DNA of 64,000 nt from an uncultured Eubacteriales bacterium. Lineage in GTDB: Bacteria > Bacillota > Clostridia > Oscillospirales > Oscillospiraceae. The stretch's first letter is position 1. Each line of letters starts with the position of its first letter. The stretch spans positions 26,298 to 90,297 of the forward strand of contig UQQF01000003.1 of assembly GCA_900543085.1 (NCBI GenBank). Reading direction: 5' to 3'. Position numbers and translations under genes: made by a program. The notes under the pieces are model-generated. The model did not search any database and was not told where the DNA came from. It saw only the letters and a list, made by a program, of their open reading frames with translations. This document shows positions 53,242-62,743 of the stretch, in pieces.

Positions 53242-53300
53242 GGGCAAAGGCGTTCTGAGATTCAACAATCTTAGGACGTCTTTGCCCCTTTTTATTTTTT
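53242..53300 (+). terminator. Leader terminator (attenuator candidate) before glnA
   Basis: 21-bp stem (53242-53262 with 53267-53287) fully paired in RNA with three G.U pairs, loop caac, then cc and a long T-run ttttttattttttc. It ends 38 bp before the glnA start, so most transcripts should stop here. ACGCC at 53231-53235 can pair with GGCGT at 53249-53253 inside the 5' arm, a possible antiterminator. Confidence 0.82.
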
Positions 53301-53338
53301 CAGGGCATATCAGAAATTTTGAGAAGGAGAGTCTAACC

Positions 53339-54670
53339 ATGGGAAAGTACACTAAGAAGGACATCATGCGCATTGTAGCCGACGAGGACGTCGAGTTCAT
53401 CCGTATGCAGTTCACCGACATCTTCGGTCAGCTGAAGAATGTCGCCATCACCGCCAGCCAGCTGGAGAAGGCTCTCAATAATCAGATCATGATAGACGGC
53501 AGCTCCATCGAGGGCTTCACTCGCATACACGAGAGCGACCAGTACCTCTACCCAGACCCGGACAGCTTCACCATCCTGCCCTGGGCTACCGGCACCGGAC
53601 GCACGGCGAGGCTCATCTGCGACGTTTATAACCCCGACGGCACGCCGTTCATCGGCGACCCGCGCGGCGTGCTCAAGCGCGCGCTGAAGAAAGCGGCGGA
53701 CATGGGCTACACCTTCAACGTCGGTCCCGAGTGCGAGTTCTTCCTGTTTGAGACCGACGAGCACGGCCGTCCCACCACCAAGACCGGCGACGAGGCCGGC
53801 TACTTCGACCTCGGCCCCGTGGATCACGGCGAATTTGTGCGCCGCGACATCTGCCTCGCGCTGGAGGCCATGGGCTTTGAGATAGAGGCCAGCCACCACG
53901 AGGTCGCCCACGGACAGCACGAGATAGACTTCAAGTACGCCGACGCGCTGACCGCGGCGGACAACATCATGACCTTCCGCATGACCGTCAAGACTCTCGC
54001 GCAGCAGCACGGCCTGCACGCGACCTTCATGCCCAAGCCGGTGTTCGGCATCAACGGCAGCGGTATGCACACCAACATGTCCCTGTTCCACGAGGGCAAG
54101 AACGTCTTCTTCGACCCCGAGGGCGATAAGCAGCTGAGCGAAAAGGCCTACAGCTTCATCGCCGGACTGCTCGCCCATGTGCGCGGCATGACCGCCGTCA
54201 CCAACCCGCTGGTGAACAGCTACAAGCGACTGGTGCCGGGCTATGAGGCGCCGTGCTACCTGGCGTGGAGCGCCTCCAACCGCAGCGCGCTGATACGCAT
54301 CCCCGCCGCGCGCGGTCAGAGCACGCGCGTGGAGCTGCGCAACCCCGACCCCGCCTGCAACCCCTACCTCGCCCTGGCGCTGTGCCTGACCGCCGGTCTG
54401 GACGGCATCGAGCGCGGCCTTGAGGCTCCGGCGGAGATAACCGAGAACATCTTCGCCATGGACGCCGCGACGCGCCTGGCCAACGGCATAGACAATCTGC
54501 CCGGCTCCCTCGAGGAGGCCGTGTGCGCGCTGGAGAGCGACGAGCTGATGGCCGCCGCGCTGGGCGAGCACGTGTTCCCGCGCTATGTCGAGGGCAAGAT
54601 GAAGGAGTGGGACGACTACCGCACGCAGGTCACCGACTGGGAGCTTGCCCGGTACATGATACAGTATTGA
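53339..54670 (+). CDS. glnA: Glutamine synthetase, type I
   Basis: Makes glutamine from glutamate, ammonia and ATP. 443 residues from ATG 53339 (gagaaggag upstream); the open frame to 53156 runs through the promoter and is rejected. [24 protein letters not shown], the metal site [11 protein letters not shown] and ATP-site [12 protein letters not shown] are all present. The length and lack of the adenylylation-type insertion fit GSI-alpha of Firmicutes. It is followed 1 bp later by asparagine synthetase. Confidence 0.96.
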   Translation: MGKYTKKDIMRIVADEDVEFIRMQFTDIFGQLKNVAITASQLEKALNNQIMIDGSSIEGFTRIHESDQYLYPDPDSFTILPWATGTGRTARLICDVYNPDGTPFIGDPRGVLKRALKKAADMGYTFNVGPECEFFLFETDEHGRPTTKTGDEAGYFDLGPVDHGEFVRRDICLALEAMGFEIEASHHEVAHGQHEIDFKYADALTAADNIMTFRMTVKTLAQQHGLHATFMPKPVFGINGSGMHTNMSLFHEGKNVFFDPEGDKQLSEKAYSFIAGLLAHVRGMTAVTNPLVNSYKRLVPGYEAPCYLAWSASNRSALIRIPAARGQSTRVELRNPDPACNPYLALALCLTAGLDGIERGLEAPAEITENIFAMDAATRLANGIDNLPGSLEEAVCALESDELMAAALGEHVFPRYVEGKMKEWDDYRTQVTDWELARYMIQY

Positions 54671-54671
54671 T

Positions 54672-56252
54672 ATGTGTGCGATAATCGGCTTCACAAGACG
54701 TACCGTCTCCCGGGGGCTGGCGCTGGAGGGTTTTAACCGAACCCTCTCGCGCGGCCCGGATATGAGCAGCTTCGTCGAGTGCGGCAAGGGCTGGCTGGGC
54801 TTCCACCGGCTGGCCATCATGGGGCTGAACGCCAACGGCATGCAGCCCTTCCGGCTCGACGGCGACATGTGCGTCTGCAACGGCGAGCTGTACGGCTTCC
54901 GACCCATAAAGACCGAGCTGGTGGGCATGGGCTACCGCTTCCGCTCCGGCTCCGACTGCGAGATCCTGCTGCCCATGTACCGCGAGTACGGCACCGACAT
55001 GTTCGCCATGCTCGACGCGGAGTTCGCCTGCATCATCTACGACTCCCGCGCCGACAAGTTCATCGCCGCGCGCGACCCGCTGGGCATACGCCCGCTGTAC
55101 TACGGCGAGCTGCCGGCAGGAGGCATGGTCTTCGCCAGCGAGGCGAAGAACCTCGTGGGGCTGTGCCCCAAGATCCTGCCCTTCCCTCCCGGCTGCTACT
55201 GGGACGGCGAGTTCCACCGCTACGCCGACCTCACCACCGTCGGCGAATACTGCCGCGACGACGAGGAGACGGCATGTAAACACATACGCGAGCTGCTGAT
55301 ACAGGCGGTCGACAAGCGCCTCGACTCCGACGCGCCGCTGGGCTTCCTGCTCTCCGGCGGGCTGGACTCCTCGCTGGTGTGCTCCATCGCCACGAGGCTG
55401 CTGCAAAAGCCCATACGCACCTTTGCAATAGGCATGGACACCGACCCCATAGACCTCAAGTACGCCCGCCACGCCGCCGAGTTCCTCGGCAGCGAGCACA
55501 TGGAGATCACGATGACGCGCGAGGAGGTGCTCGCCAGCCTGGACAGGCTCATCGGCATACTCGGCACCTACGACATCACGACCATCCGCGCCAGCCTCGG
55601 CATGTACCTGTGCTGCAAGGCGATACACGAGCGCACGGACGTGCGCGTTCTGCTCACCGGCGAGATAAGCGACGAGCTGTTCGGCTACAAGTACACGGAC
55701 TTCGCCCCCTCACCCGAGGCCTTCCAGGCCGAGAGCAAAAAGCGCATAGACGAGATACACATGTACGACGTGCTGCGCGCCGACCGCTGCATCAGCGTGA
55801 ACAGCCTGGAAGCGCGCGTGCCCTTCGGCGACATCTTCTTTGTCAGGTACGTCATGAGCCTCGACCCCGCGCTCAAGATGAACCGGCATGGCATAGGCAA
55901 GTACCTGCTGCGTCACGCCTTCGAGCGCGACGGCTGGCTGCCTTACGACCTGCTCTGGCGGCAGAAGGCCGCCTTCTCCGACGCCGTGGGTCACTCCATG
56001 GTCGACGACATCAAGGACTACGCCGAGAGCCGCTATACCGACGCGGAGTTTGAAGCCAAGAGGCTGCATTACGCCCACGCCCGGCCTTTCACAAAGGAGA
56101 GCCTGCTGTACCGGGAGATATTTGAAAAGTATTACCCGGGACAGTCCGACATGGTGGCGGACTTCTGGATGCCGAACCGCTCCTGGCCCGGCTGCGACGT
56201 CGACGACCCGAGCGCGCGCGTCCTGGCCAACTACGGCGACAGCGGCATATAA
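54672..56252 (+). CDS. asnB: Asparagine synthetase, glutamine-hydrolysing (AsnB type)
   Basis: 526 residues. Class-II glutaminase domain with N-terminal nucleophile Cys2 (MCAIIGF), NGELYGFRP and SGSDCEIL; synthetase domain with PP-loop LLSGGLDSSLV near 228 and LTGEISDELFGY. Amidates aspartate with glutamine nitrogen and ATP. Placed 1 bp after glnA, it uses the glutamine made by it; both depend on read-through of the leader terminator. Confidence 0.95.
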   Translation: MCAIIGFTRRTVSRGLALEGFNRTLSRGPDMSSFVECGKGWLGFHRLAIMGLNANGMQPFRLDGDMCVCNGELYGFRPIKTELVGMGYRFRSGSDCEILLPMYREYGTDMFAMLDAEFACIIYDSRADKFIAARDPLGIRPLYYGELPAGGMVFASEAKNLVGLCPKILPFPPGCYWDGEFHRYADLTTVGEYCRDDEETACKHIRELLIQAVDKRLDSDAPLGFLLSGGLDSSLVCSIATRLLQKPIRTFAIGMDTDPIDLKYARHAAEFLGSEHMEITMTREEVLASLDRLIGILGTYDITTIRASLGMYLCCKAIHERTDVRVLLTGEISDELFGYKYTDFAPSPEAFQAESKKRIDEIHMYDVLRADRCISVNSLEARVPFGDIFFVRYVMSLDPALKMNRHGIGKYLLRHAFERDGWLPYDLLWRQKAAFSDAVGHSMVDDIKDYAESRYTDAEFEAKRLHYAHARPFTKESLLYREIFEKYYPGQSDMVADFWMPNRSWPGCDVDDPSARVLANYGDSGI

Positions 56253-56344
56253 GCGCCCGCGGCGCCCTAAAACGCCTCCCCAACTCTCTTTCTCTCTTGT
56301 GCTCGGGGGCGGATCTCCCCCGCCCCTGGGCGATTTTTGAAAGA

Positions 56345-56383
56345 GAAAAAATAACCCCGCCCCGGATAACTCCGGGGCGGGGT
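56345..56383 (-). terminator. hsp20 terminator (possibly bidirectional)
   Basis: accccgccccgg / ccggggcggggt with a 6-nt loop; minus strand continues TTATTTTTTC, plus strand ctgctttt. Gap 56253-56344 holds nothing else recognised. Confidence 0.85.
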
Positions 56384-56396
56384 CTGCTTTTGCGCT

Positions 56397-56810
56397 TTAT
56401 TCGATCACTATGCTGCGGTTGTCGGGCACCAGCTCCGGCCTCTTGGGGAGGGTCAGGGTCAGGACGCCGTCGGTGTAGTTGGCCTTGATGCCCGCGGTGT
56501 CGATGCCGCTGACGTCAAAGCTGCGCTCGAAGCTGCCGAAGCTGCGCTCGCGGCGGACATAGCCGTTCTTGTTGGTCTCGGTGTTGCTGTGGCGCTCGGC
56601 CTTGATGGTCAGGCGGTCGTTCTCAAGGTCTATCTTGATGTCGTCCTTCTTGAAGCCGGGCAGGTCGGCCTCGAGCACAAAGCTGTCGCCCTTGTCGGTG
56701 ATGTCGGTGCGAAGCTCCATCGGCGCGTTGTTGGTGCCGAAGAAATCGCTGAAGAAGTTGAACGGATCCATCATACTGCGGCGGGTGGAATAAGGTGTAA
56801 GCTCAAACAT
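56397..56810 (-). CDS. Small heat shock protein, Hsp20/alpha-crystallin family
   Basis: ATP-independent chaperone that holds unfolding proteins. 137 residues from ATG 56810 (ggagg 8 nt upstream). N-terminal FFSDFFG, alpha-crystallin domain (about 35-125) with VLEADLPGFKKDDIKIDLEN and the C-terminal GVLTLTLPKRPE. A CIRCE element lies 144 bp upstream. Confidence 0.95.
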   Translation of the reverse strand: MFELTPYSTRRSMMDPFNFFSDFFGTNNAPMELRTDITDKGDSFVLEADLPGFKKDDIKIDLENDRLTIKAERHSNTETNKNGYVRRERSFGSFERSFDVSGIDTAGIKANYTDGVLTLTLPKRPELVPDNRSIVIE

Positions 56811-56953
56811 GATTAAAACCTCCATGTGTTATATATACGTTTTAGTGTTCGCAGATTCTCGATGTCCTATTCACATCTCTCGTCTGTTTACGTATATAAA
56901 ATACAATACAGATTTTAATAATTCATGAACTGGTTATGTCCTATATGTAAACA

Positions 56954-56980
56954 TTAGCACTCGCCGGTGGCGAGTGCTAA
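56954..56980 (-). promoter_or_regulatory. CIRCE operator (HrcA binding site)
   Basis: TTAGCACTC, nine bases, GAGTGCTAA: an exact match to the CIRCE consensus. Located upstream of hsp20 and just after the stop of the M20 gene. The gap 56811-56953 is AT-rich with no well-spaced -35/-10 pair that I could pick. Confidence 0.92.
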
Positions 56981-56997
56981 TGTCGTGTCTATTCGCT

Positions 56998-58434
56998 TTA
57001 TATGGCCGTCGGCACGGCGTCCGGCTCTATGGGGCAGACGTAGCCGCTCTTGGTGCGGCGGGCGAACTCGTCGCGAGCCTTTTGCAGCGTCTCTGGGTCG
57101 TTCATAAGCTCTATGGCCGCGCAGGCGATGATCTTCGCCGCGTTGATGAGACCCTTGTGGCCGAGGCTGGTTCCGCCGGAGCTGACGTTCTGCCAGGAGT
57201 GTCCGGCGGCTCCGAACGGGAAGGTCACGCAGTGCACCTGCGCCGCGGGGGTCTGCCAGCTCACGTCGCCGACGTCCGTGCTCCCGGCCACGAAGCCGGT
57301 GGAGTGGTACTCGGGCATGATGAAGCCGCACAGCGCGTCGCTGAGGCCGTTGGTGCGCTCGGCCACATCCGCGGCGATGTCGGCGTCAAAGCCGGCCGCT
57401 ATGCCGGGCGCCGTGGTGACGTCATAGGTCTTGCGCAGAGCCTCGGCCAGCTGCCGCTCCCCGGCGCTGTACTCGGGAAGGCCGACCTCGTTGAATATGC
57501 GGTAGAGCAGCTCCTCCAGCGTGTAGTTGGGCACCAGCTCGGCGGTGCCGTCGATGAACTGGCGGTCAAAGCTCGTCTCGGTCATCAGCGCCGCGCCCTG
57601 GGCGATCTTGTCCACGCGCGCAAGCAGCTTCACGCTGTCGCGCACCTTGTTGGCGCGCACCATGTAGAGCACGCTGGCCTCGCTCTGCACGACGTTGGGC
57701 GACACGCCGCCCGCGTCGATGATGGCGTAGTGGACGCGGCAGTCGCTGGTCATGTGCTCGCGCAGGTACTGCACGCCGGTGTTCATCAGCTCCACGGCGT
57801 CCAGCGCGCTGCGGCCGTTCTCGGGGTCGCCCGCCGCGTGGGCGGAGACGCCGTGGAACTTGTAGAGCACCTGGATGCTGGAGTTGTTCGTGCCGGTGAC
57901 GACCTCGTTCACGTCGCTCGGGTGCCAGGTGAGCGCGCAGTCCAGCTCACGCCACATGCCCTCGCGAGCCATGAAGGCCTTGCCTGCGCCGCCCTCCTCT
58001 CCGGGGCAGCCGTAGAAGATGACCGTGCCGGGCTTGCCGGACTTTTCAAGGTAGTCCTTCACGGCGAAGGCCGCGCCCAGCGCGCCCGCGCCAAGCATGT
58101 TGTGGCCGCAGCCGTGGCCGGGAGCGCCCTCGACAAGCGGCTTGTGCTCAGAGCAGCCGGCGGCCTGACTGAGTCCGGAGAGGGCGTCGAACTCGCCCAG
58201 GATGCCGATGACCGGCCTGCCGGAACCGTACCTGCCGCAGAAGGCGGTCGCCACGCCGGCGAGACCCTCCGTGACCTCGAAGCCGTACTTGCGCAGGGTG
58301 TCGCAGTAGAGCTTTGCGCTCTCAAACTCCTTGAGCGAAAGCTCGGGCTTGGCCCAGACGGCGTCCGAAACGCCGGTAAAAATACCGGCGTTTTCGTCTA
58401 TATACTTTATAGCGTTCTTCTGATAGTCGTTCAT
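56998..58434 (-). CDS. M20 family metallo-amidohydrolase, AbgB-like
   Basis: 478 residues. Di-zinc peptidase motifs [34 protein letters not shown] and the dimerisation domain with [18 protein letters not shown]. Closest to the AbgB subunit of p-aminobenzoyl-glutamate hydrolase and related dipeptidases. It overlaps the ATPase gene by 4 bp (ATGA), so it belongs to the amino-acid importer operon and probably hydrolyses what that importer brings in. Confidence 0.87.
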   Translation of the reverse strand: MNDYQKNAIKYIDENAGIFTGVSDAVWAKPELSLKEFESAKLYCDTLRKYGFEVTEGLAGVATAFCGRYGSGRPVIGILGEFDALSGLSQAAGCSEHKPLVEGAPGHGCGHNMLGAGALGAAFAVKDYLEKSGKPGTVIFYGCPGEEGGAGKAFMAREGMWRELDCALTWHPSDVNEVVTGTNNSSIQVLYKFHGVSAHAAGDPENGRSALDAVELMNTGVQYLREHMTSDCRVHYAIIDAGGVSPNVVQSEASVLYMVRANKVRDSVKLLARVDKIAQGAALMTETSFDRQFIDGTAELVPNYTLEELLYRIFNEVGLPEYSAGERQLAEALRKTYDVTTAPGIAAGFDADIAADVAERTNGLSDALCGFIMPEYHSTGFVAGSTDVGDVSWQTPAAQVHCVTFPFGAAGHSWQNVSSGGTSLGHKGLINAAKIIACAAIELMNDPETLQKARDEFARRTKSGYVCPIEPDAVPTAI

Positions 58435-59258
58435 ATCAATACCTTACTGAGGAAGTCCTGGAGCCTGGGGCTCTGCGGGTTGTCGAATATCTGCTTCGGC
58501 GCGCCCTGCTCGACGAGCTTGCCGTCGGCAAGGAACAGGATGCGGCTGCCGACCTCGCGCGCGAAGTGCATCTCGTGCGTGACGACGACCATCGTCATGC
58601 CCTCCTGGGCGAGCTGCTTCATGACGTCGAGCACCTCGCCGACCATTTCGGGGTCGAGGGCGCTGGTGGGCTCGTCAAACAGCATGACGTCGGGGTCCAT
58701 GCACAGTGCGCGGACGATTGCGACACGCTGCTGCTGGCCGCCGGAGAGCTGGATGGGATAGGCGTCGGCGCGGTCGCCGAGACCAACGCGCTCAAGCAGC
58801 TTCTGCGCCTTGGCGCGCGCCTCGTCCTCCTTGAGCCTGCCCAGCTGCACGGGGGCGAGGATCATGTTCTCGATGACGGTCTTGTGCGGGAACAGGTTGA
58901 ACTGCTGGAACACCATGCCCATCTTCTGGCGCACGACGTTGATGTCTATCTTCTTGCCTTCGGCGTCCTTTTTCTTGGTGATGTCCACACCCTCGAAGAA
59001 GACCGCGCCCTCGGTCGGCTCCTCGAGCAGGTTCAGCGAGCGCAGCAGGGTGCTCTTGCCGCCGCCGGAGGGGCCTATGATGACGACGACCTCGCCCTTA
59101 TGGATGTCGACGTCCACGCCGTCCAGGGCCTTGATGGCGCCCTTGTTGTAGTGCTTCTTCAGGCCGCGAACGCTGATGAGGGCGTTGGTATCCGCCGGGT
59201 GCTCGGCGAGATAGGCCTCGGTATTCTCAAGTGCAAGCTGCTTATCTCTTGTAGCCAC
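58431..59258 (-). CDS. Amino-acid ABC transporter ATP-binding protein, GlnQ/HisP type
   Basis: 275 residues with an extra N-terminal tail of about 27 residues before [14 protein letters not shown]. Walker [16 protein letters not shown]-loop [12 protein letters not shown], signature [15 protein letters not shown], Walker [14 protein letters not shown]. Overlaps the permease gene by 17 bp. Confidence 0.95.
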   Translation of the reverse strand: MATRDKQLALENTEAYLAEHPADTNALISVRGLKKHYNKGAIKALDGVDVDIHKGEVVVIIGPSGGGKSTLLRSLNLLEEPTEGAVFFEGVDITKKKDAEGKKIDINVVRQKMGMVFQQFNLFPHKTVIENMILAPVQLGRLKEDEARAKAQKLLERVGLGDRADAYPIQLSGGQQQRVAIVRALCMDPDVMLFDEPTSALDPEMVGEVLDVMKQLAQEGMTMVVVTHEMHFAREVGSRILFLADGKLVEQGAPKQIFDNPQSPRLQDFLSKVLI

Positions 59259-59943
59259 GGCTCATCTTCCTTTCAAAGTGGGCTATAACCTTCGAGGTCG
59301 GGAAGGTCAGGCAGAAGTAAAGCACTGCCGCGTAGACAAGGGCTTCCATCTGGCGGTATGTCGCGCCCTGAACCGCTTTTACCACGCTCATTATATCCTG
59401 TACGCCTATCAGGTAGGTGATAGAGCTTTCCTTGATAATGGTGACAAACTCATTGGCCATAGCCGGCAGTATGTTCTTTATGGCCTGCGGCAGCACCACG
59501 AGACGCATGGTCTTGCCCGCAGGAAGACCCAGCGAGCGCGCGGCCTCGGTCTGACCTATCGGGATAGAGCTGATTCCGGAGCGTATGACCTCGCTCAGAT
59601 ATGCGCCGGAGTTCAGGCTAAGCGCAACCACGCCCGGGACAAAACGTTTAAAGATAAACAGCCCGAAAATACGGAACGAGGGCATATCCGGGAAGGCAAG
59701 CAGAAACACGTTGTAAATCAGCAGTACCTGTACCAGCATTGGGGTGGCACGGAAGACCTCTACATAAGCCGTTGCCAGCCAGCGCAGAGGGGCAATCTTG
59801 CCCATACGGCACAGCGCTAGTAAAAGCGCTATTATAAAGCCGAAAAAAACGGCAAAAGCGGAGAGCAGTACCGTACCGAGTACTCCCTCCAAAAACATCG
59901 GCCAGTATGCGAAGGCGGCTTCAAAACCGGCTTTTGTGAACAT
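59242..59943 (-). CDS. Amino-acid ABC transporter permease, HisM/GlnP type
   Basis: 233 residues, about five helices, EAA loop [20 protein letters not shown] near residue 135. Works as homodimer with the GlnQ-type ATPase. Second gene of the operon, after the binding protein. Confidence 0.95.
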   Translation of the reverse strand: MFTKAGFEAAFAYWPMFLEGVLGTVLLSAFAVFFGFIIALLLALCRMGKIAPLRWLATAYVEVFRATPMLVQVLLIYNVFLLAFPDMPSFRIFGLFIFKRFVPGVVALSLNSGAYLSEVIRSGISSIPIGQTEAARSLGLPAGKTMRLVVLPQAIKNILPAMANEFVTIIKESSITYLIGVQDIMSVVKAVQGATYRQMEALVYAAVLYFCLTFPTSKVIAHFERKMSRGYKR

Positions 59944-59972
59944 CAGCGCAACACTCCTTATACATGCAAAGC

Positions 59973-59995
59973 GCCTCCCCCATTGCGGGGGAGGC
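59973..59995 (-). terminator. Hairpin between amino-acid-binding protein and permease genes
   Basis: gcctccccc / gggggaggc with 5-nt loop, between 60032 and 59943; no strong U-run, so stabiliser/attenuator. Confidence 0.6.
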
Positions 59996-60031
59996 CCCTG
60001 CTTACACTTACTTACTAAGACCTGATTTTAT

Positions 60032-61036
60032 TCAGGCTGCCGGGCTCTCCTCGGGCGCGGCGCTGTCGGCGGCGTTCGCATCCTCAGCGGTGGTGCCAGC
60101 CTCGGGGACAGAACCGTTCTCGTCGAGCAGACCCTCATAGGTCTCACCGGTGGAGAGCTCATTTGCTTCGGCAACGAAGGTATCCATGCTGCCGTCCTCG
60201 ATGGCGGCGGCTATACCGCGGTTGATGAGCTCAAGCAGTACGGGGTTGCCGAGCTGGACGCCGATGGAGCTGCCGGCCTGGTCGTAGGGAACGTCGAGAA
60301 CTATCTCAAGGTCGGGGTTGGAGATAGCATAGTTGGCCGCAACAGCGGTCTCAATGAAGGCGCCATCCAGGCCGCCGTTCACAAGCTCAGCCACGATATC
60401 GGTAACCTTGGTCAGGACAACGACGCTGTTCGGGTCGCAGTATTCCTCAGCAAGATCCTGCTGGATGGAGCCGTTCTGGCAGCCGATCTGATACTCGGGG
60501 TGCTCCTTGAGCACGTCGAGACTGGTGAATTCGTCAGCCCTGTCCTTGACGGTGACAAAGCTCTGTCCACCGAGGTAGTAGAGGTCAGAGAAGGCCATAG
60601 CGCCCTCACGGGTGGGGTCGGGGCTCAGTCCGGCCATGCCTATGTCGACAGTCTTCATGGCGAGCTCATTGAGGACGCCATCAAAGTCCATGGTGACTAT
60701 CTCGCACTCAAGACCCATGAAGTCGGCCAGGTACTGTGCCAGAGCCAGGTCGAAGCCGGCGAGCACGGGTTCACCGTTTTCGCCGATTGCGTAGAACTCA
60801 TAGGGGGCGAAGTCGGGGCTGGTGGCCACACTCAGGACGCCGTCAGTGACGGTCTCGAGCTGGGCAAGCAGCTCCTCGGTGCTAACATCAGCGTAGGGGT
60901 TTTCGGTCGCTTCCGGGGTCGCCTCGGGGGTGGCGCTGGCGTTGGGGTCAGCGGTGGGGTCGCTCGCTTCGCTGCCGCAGGCGGCGAGGGCGAACACCAT
61001 CACGAGGGCGAGAAGCAGTGCAAGAAACTTCTTCAT
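60032..61036 (-). CDS. Amino-acid-binding lipoprotein of ABC importer
   Basis: 334 residues, SBP_bac_3 family. Lipobox FALAACGSE, a Thr/Pro/Glu linker, mature domain from LETVTDGVLSVATSPDFAPYEFY with the family motifs GFDLALAQYLADFMG and GMAGLSPDPTREGAMAFSD. A C-terminal Ala/Glu/Asp-rich tail of about 25 residues is unusual. Ligand probably a polar amino acid or a small peptide-like compound, given the linked AbgB-type hydrolase. Confidence 0.92.
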   Translation of the reverse strand: MKKFLALLLALVMVFALAACGSEASDPTADPNASATPEATPEATENPYADVSTEELLAQLETVTDGVLSVATSPDFAPYEFYAIGENGEPVLAGFDLALAQYLADFMGLECEIVTMDFDGVLNELAMKTVDIGMAGLSPDPTREGAMAFSDLYYLGGQSFVTVKDRADEFTSLDVLKEHPEYQIGCQNGSIQQDLAEEYCDPNSVVVLTKVTDIVAELVNGGLDGAFIETAVAANYAISNPDLEIVLDVPYDQAGSSIGVQLGNPVLLELINRGIAAAIEDGSMDTFVAEANELSTGETYEGLLDENGSVPEAGTTAEDANAADSAAPEESPAA

Positions 61037-61079
61037 TACTTATCCTCTTTCCATTATGTAATCATATCAGTCAGATTTT

Positions 61080-61094
61080 TTAACAAGTTGTTAA
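61080..61094. promoter_or_regulatory. Operator-like palindrome TTAACAAGTTGTTAA
   Basis: Perfect 7-bp arms around one base, about 6-20 bp after the predicted transcription start of the amino-acid importer operon; position suits a repressor site. Confidence 0.5.
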
Positions 61095-61106
61095 CCTGAC
61101 GATGGA

Positions 61107-61135
61107 ATAATACACCCGCAGCGCCGATTTGTCAA
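61107..61135 (-). promoter_or_regulatory. Promoter of the amino-acid importer operon
   Basis: Minus strand TTGACA, 17 bp, TATTAT. Confidence 0.8.
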
Positions 61136-61220
61136 CTGTCAAAATGAAATATTATGCGATAAATTTACCCAAATTAGCGGTTAATATACACCATATTCTG
61201 CATAACCATTGAATTATTCA

Positions 61221-62039
61221 CTAGTTTATTCGTTTTATCCGCCCCGCGAGCGCGAAGATGGCGAAGCCGAGGATGTTCACGCACACCACGCTTGCGCCGC
61301 TCGGCGTCTCCAGCGCGTAGCTGGCGGTCATGCCCAGCACGAAGCACACGACCGAGAACACCGCCGAGCAGACGGTGACCGACCGGAACGAGCGGAAGAC
61401 GCGCATCGCCGCCAGCGGCGGGAAGATGATGAGCGAGGAAATGAGCAGCGCGCCCATCATGCGCATACCCAGCACAACGGTCACGGCCGTCAGCACGGCG
61501 AGCAGCATGTTGTACGCCCCCGCCTTTGCGCCGGTGGCCTGGGCGAAGGTCTCGTCAAAGGTTATGGCGAAGATGCGCGGGTACAGCAGCGTGAAGCAGA
61601 CTATCACGGCGGCGCACAGCGCCACGGACAGCACCGCGTCCGCGCGCGAGACGGTGAGGATGGAGCCGAACATATAGTTGGAGATGTTGGTGTTCGAGCC
61701 GCTGGTCAGCGAGATGACCAGCACGCCTATGGCCAGCGCGCCGCTGGATATCAGCGCCACGGCGGCGTCGCCCTTTATCGCGCTGCGCGTCTGCGAGATG
61801 CGCAGGAGTATCACCGCCGCAACGACCACCACCGGCACCGCCACGGCCAGCGGAGCCATACCCAGCGCGCTCGCTACGGCCAGCGCCCCGAAGCCGACGT
61901 GGCTCAGCCCGTCGCCTATCATGGAGTAGCGCTTTAGCACCAGCGAAGTGCCCAGCAGCGCCGAGCACAGCGACACCAGCACGCCGACGAGCATGGCTCG
62001 GGCGAGGAAGGAATAGGACAGCATCTCGAGTATTATCAC
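61221..62039 (-). CDS. znuB: Zinc/manganese-type ABC transporter permease
   Basis: 272 residues, ABC-3 family, about eight helices, with IGDGLSHVGFGALAVASALG and FALAGRIKRIN at the end. Overlaps the ATPase gene by 4 bp. Zinc rather than manganese is inferred from the His-rich binding protein. Confidence 0.92.
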   Translation of the reverse strand: MIILEMLSYSFLARAMLVGVLVSLCSALLGTSLVLKRYSMIGDGLSHVGFGALAVASALGMAPLAVAVPVVVVAAVILLRISQTRSAIKGDAAVALISSGALAIGVLVISLTSGSNTNISNYMFGSILTVSRADAVLSVALCAAVIVCFTLLYPRIFAITFDETFAQATGAKAGAYNMLLAVLTAVTVVLGMRMMGALLISSLIIFPPLAAMRVFRSFRSVTVCSAVFSVVCFVLGMTASYALETPSGASVVCVNILGFAIFALAGRIKRIN

Positions 62040-62743
62040 GCCGTCTCCCCTCCTCTCAGTATCTTGGCGGCGTCCGAATGCACATAGTCGTGCACGCTGC
62101 CGAAGTAGAGCTGGGTGTGGCCTAGCTGCAGGATGTGCGTGGCGTAGCGCAGCGCGGCGTTCACGTCGTGCGACACCATCACCACCGTGACGCCGTCGCA
62201 GAGGTTGATGAGCTTCAATATATTGTACATCTCCCCCGTCGCCACGGGGTCAAGCCCCGCGACAGGCTCGTCCAGCAGCAGCAGCTTGCTGGTGGCGCAG
62301 AGCGCCCGGGCGAGCAGCACGCGCTGCTGCTGGCCGCCGGACAGCTCCTGATAGCAGCGGTTTTTGAATTCTAGCATGCCTATGCGCTCCAGGTTGCGCT
62401 CCGTCTCGGCGCGGTCGGCCTTGGAGTAGAAGAACCGCCGCCCCAGCGAGTTCAGCCGGCCGGAGAGCGCGACCTCGAACACGCTCGCGGGGAAGTCGCG
62501 CTGCAGGTCCGTCTGCTGAGGCAGGTAGCCTATCTCGTTTTGTTTCAGCCCGTCGCCGAAGCTTATCTTGCCGGAACTCGGCTCCTTCAGGCCGAGCAGG
62601 CCGCGCATGAGCGTGCTCTTGCCGGAGCCGTTCTCGCCCACGATGCAGAGATAGTCCCCCGCATTGACGGAAAAGCTCACGTCCTTCAAGACCGTCTCGC
62701 CCGAGTAGGCGAAGGACAGGTTTTCGCATTTAATAAGTGACAT
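62036..62743 (-). CDS. znuC: Zinc-type ABC transporter ATP-binding protein
   Basis: 235 residues from ATG 62743, sharing one base with the znuA stop (TGATG); the frame stays open far upstream, but that part is a shadow of znuA. Walker A GENGSGKSTLMRGLLG, FPASVFEVALSGRL, signature [15 protein letters not shown], Walker B LLLLDEPVAGLDP, H-loop SHD. Confidence 0.94.
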   Translation of the reverse strand: MSLIKCENLSFAYSGETVLKDVSFSVNAGDYLCIVGENGSGKSTLMRGLLGLKEPSSGKISFGDGLKQNEIGYLPQQTDLQRDFPASVFEVALSGRLNSLGRRFFYSKADRAETERNLERIGMLEFKNRCYQELSGGQQQRVLLARALCATSKLLLLDEPVAGLDPVATGEMYNILKLINLCDGVTVVMVSHDVNAALRYATHILQLGHTQLYFGSVHDYVHSDAAKILRGGETA

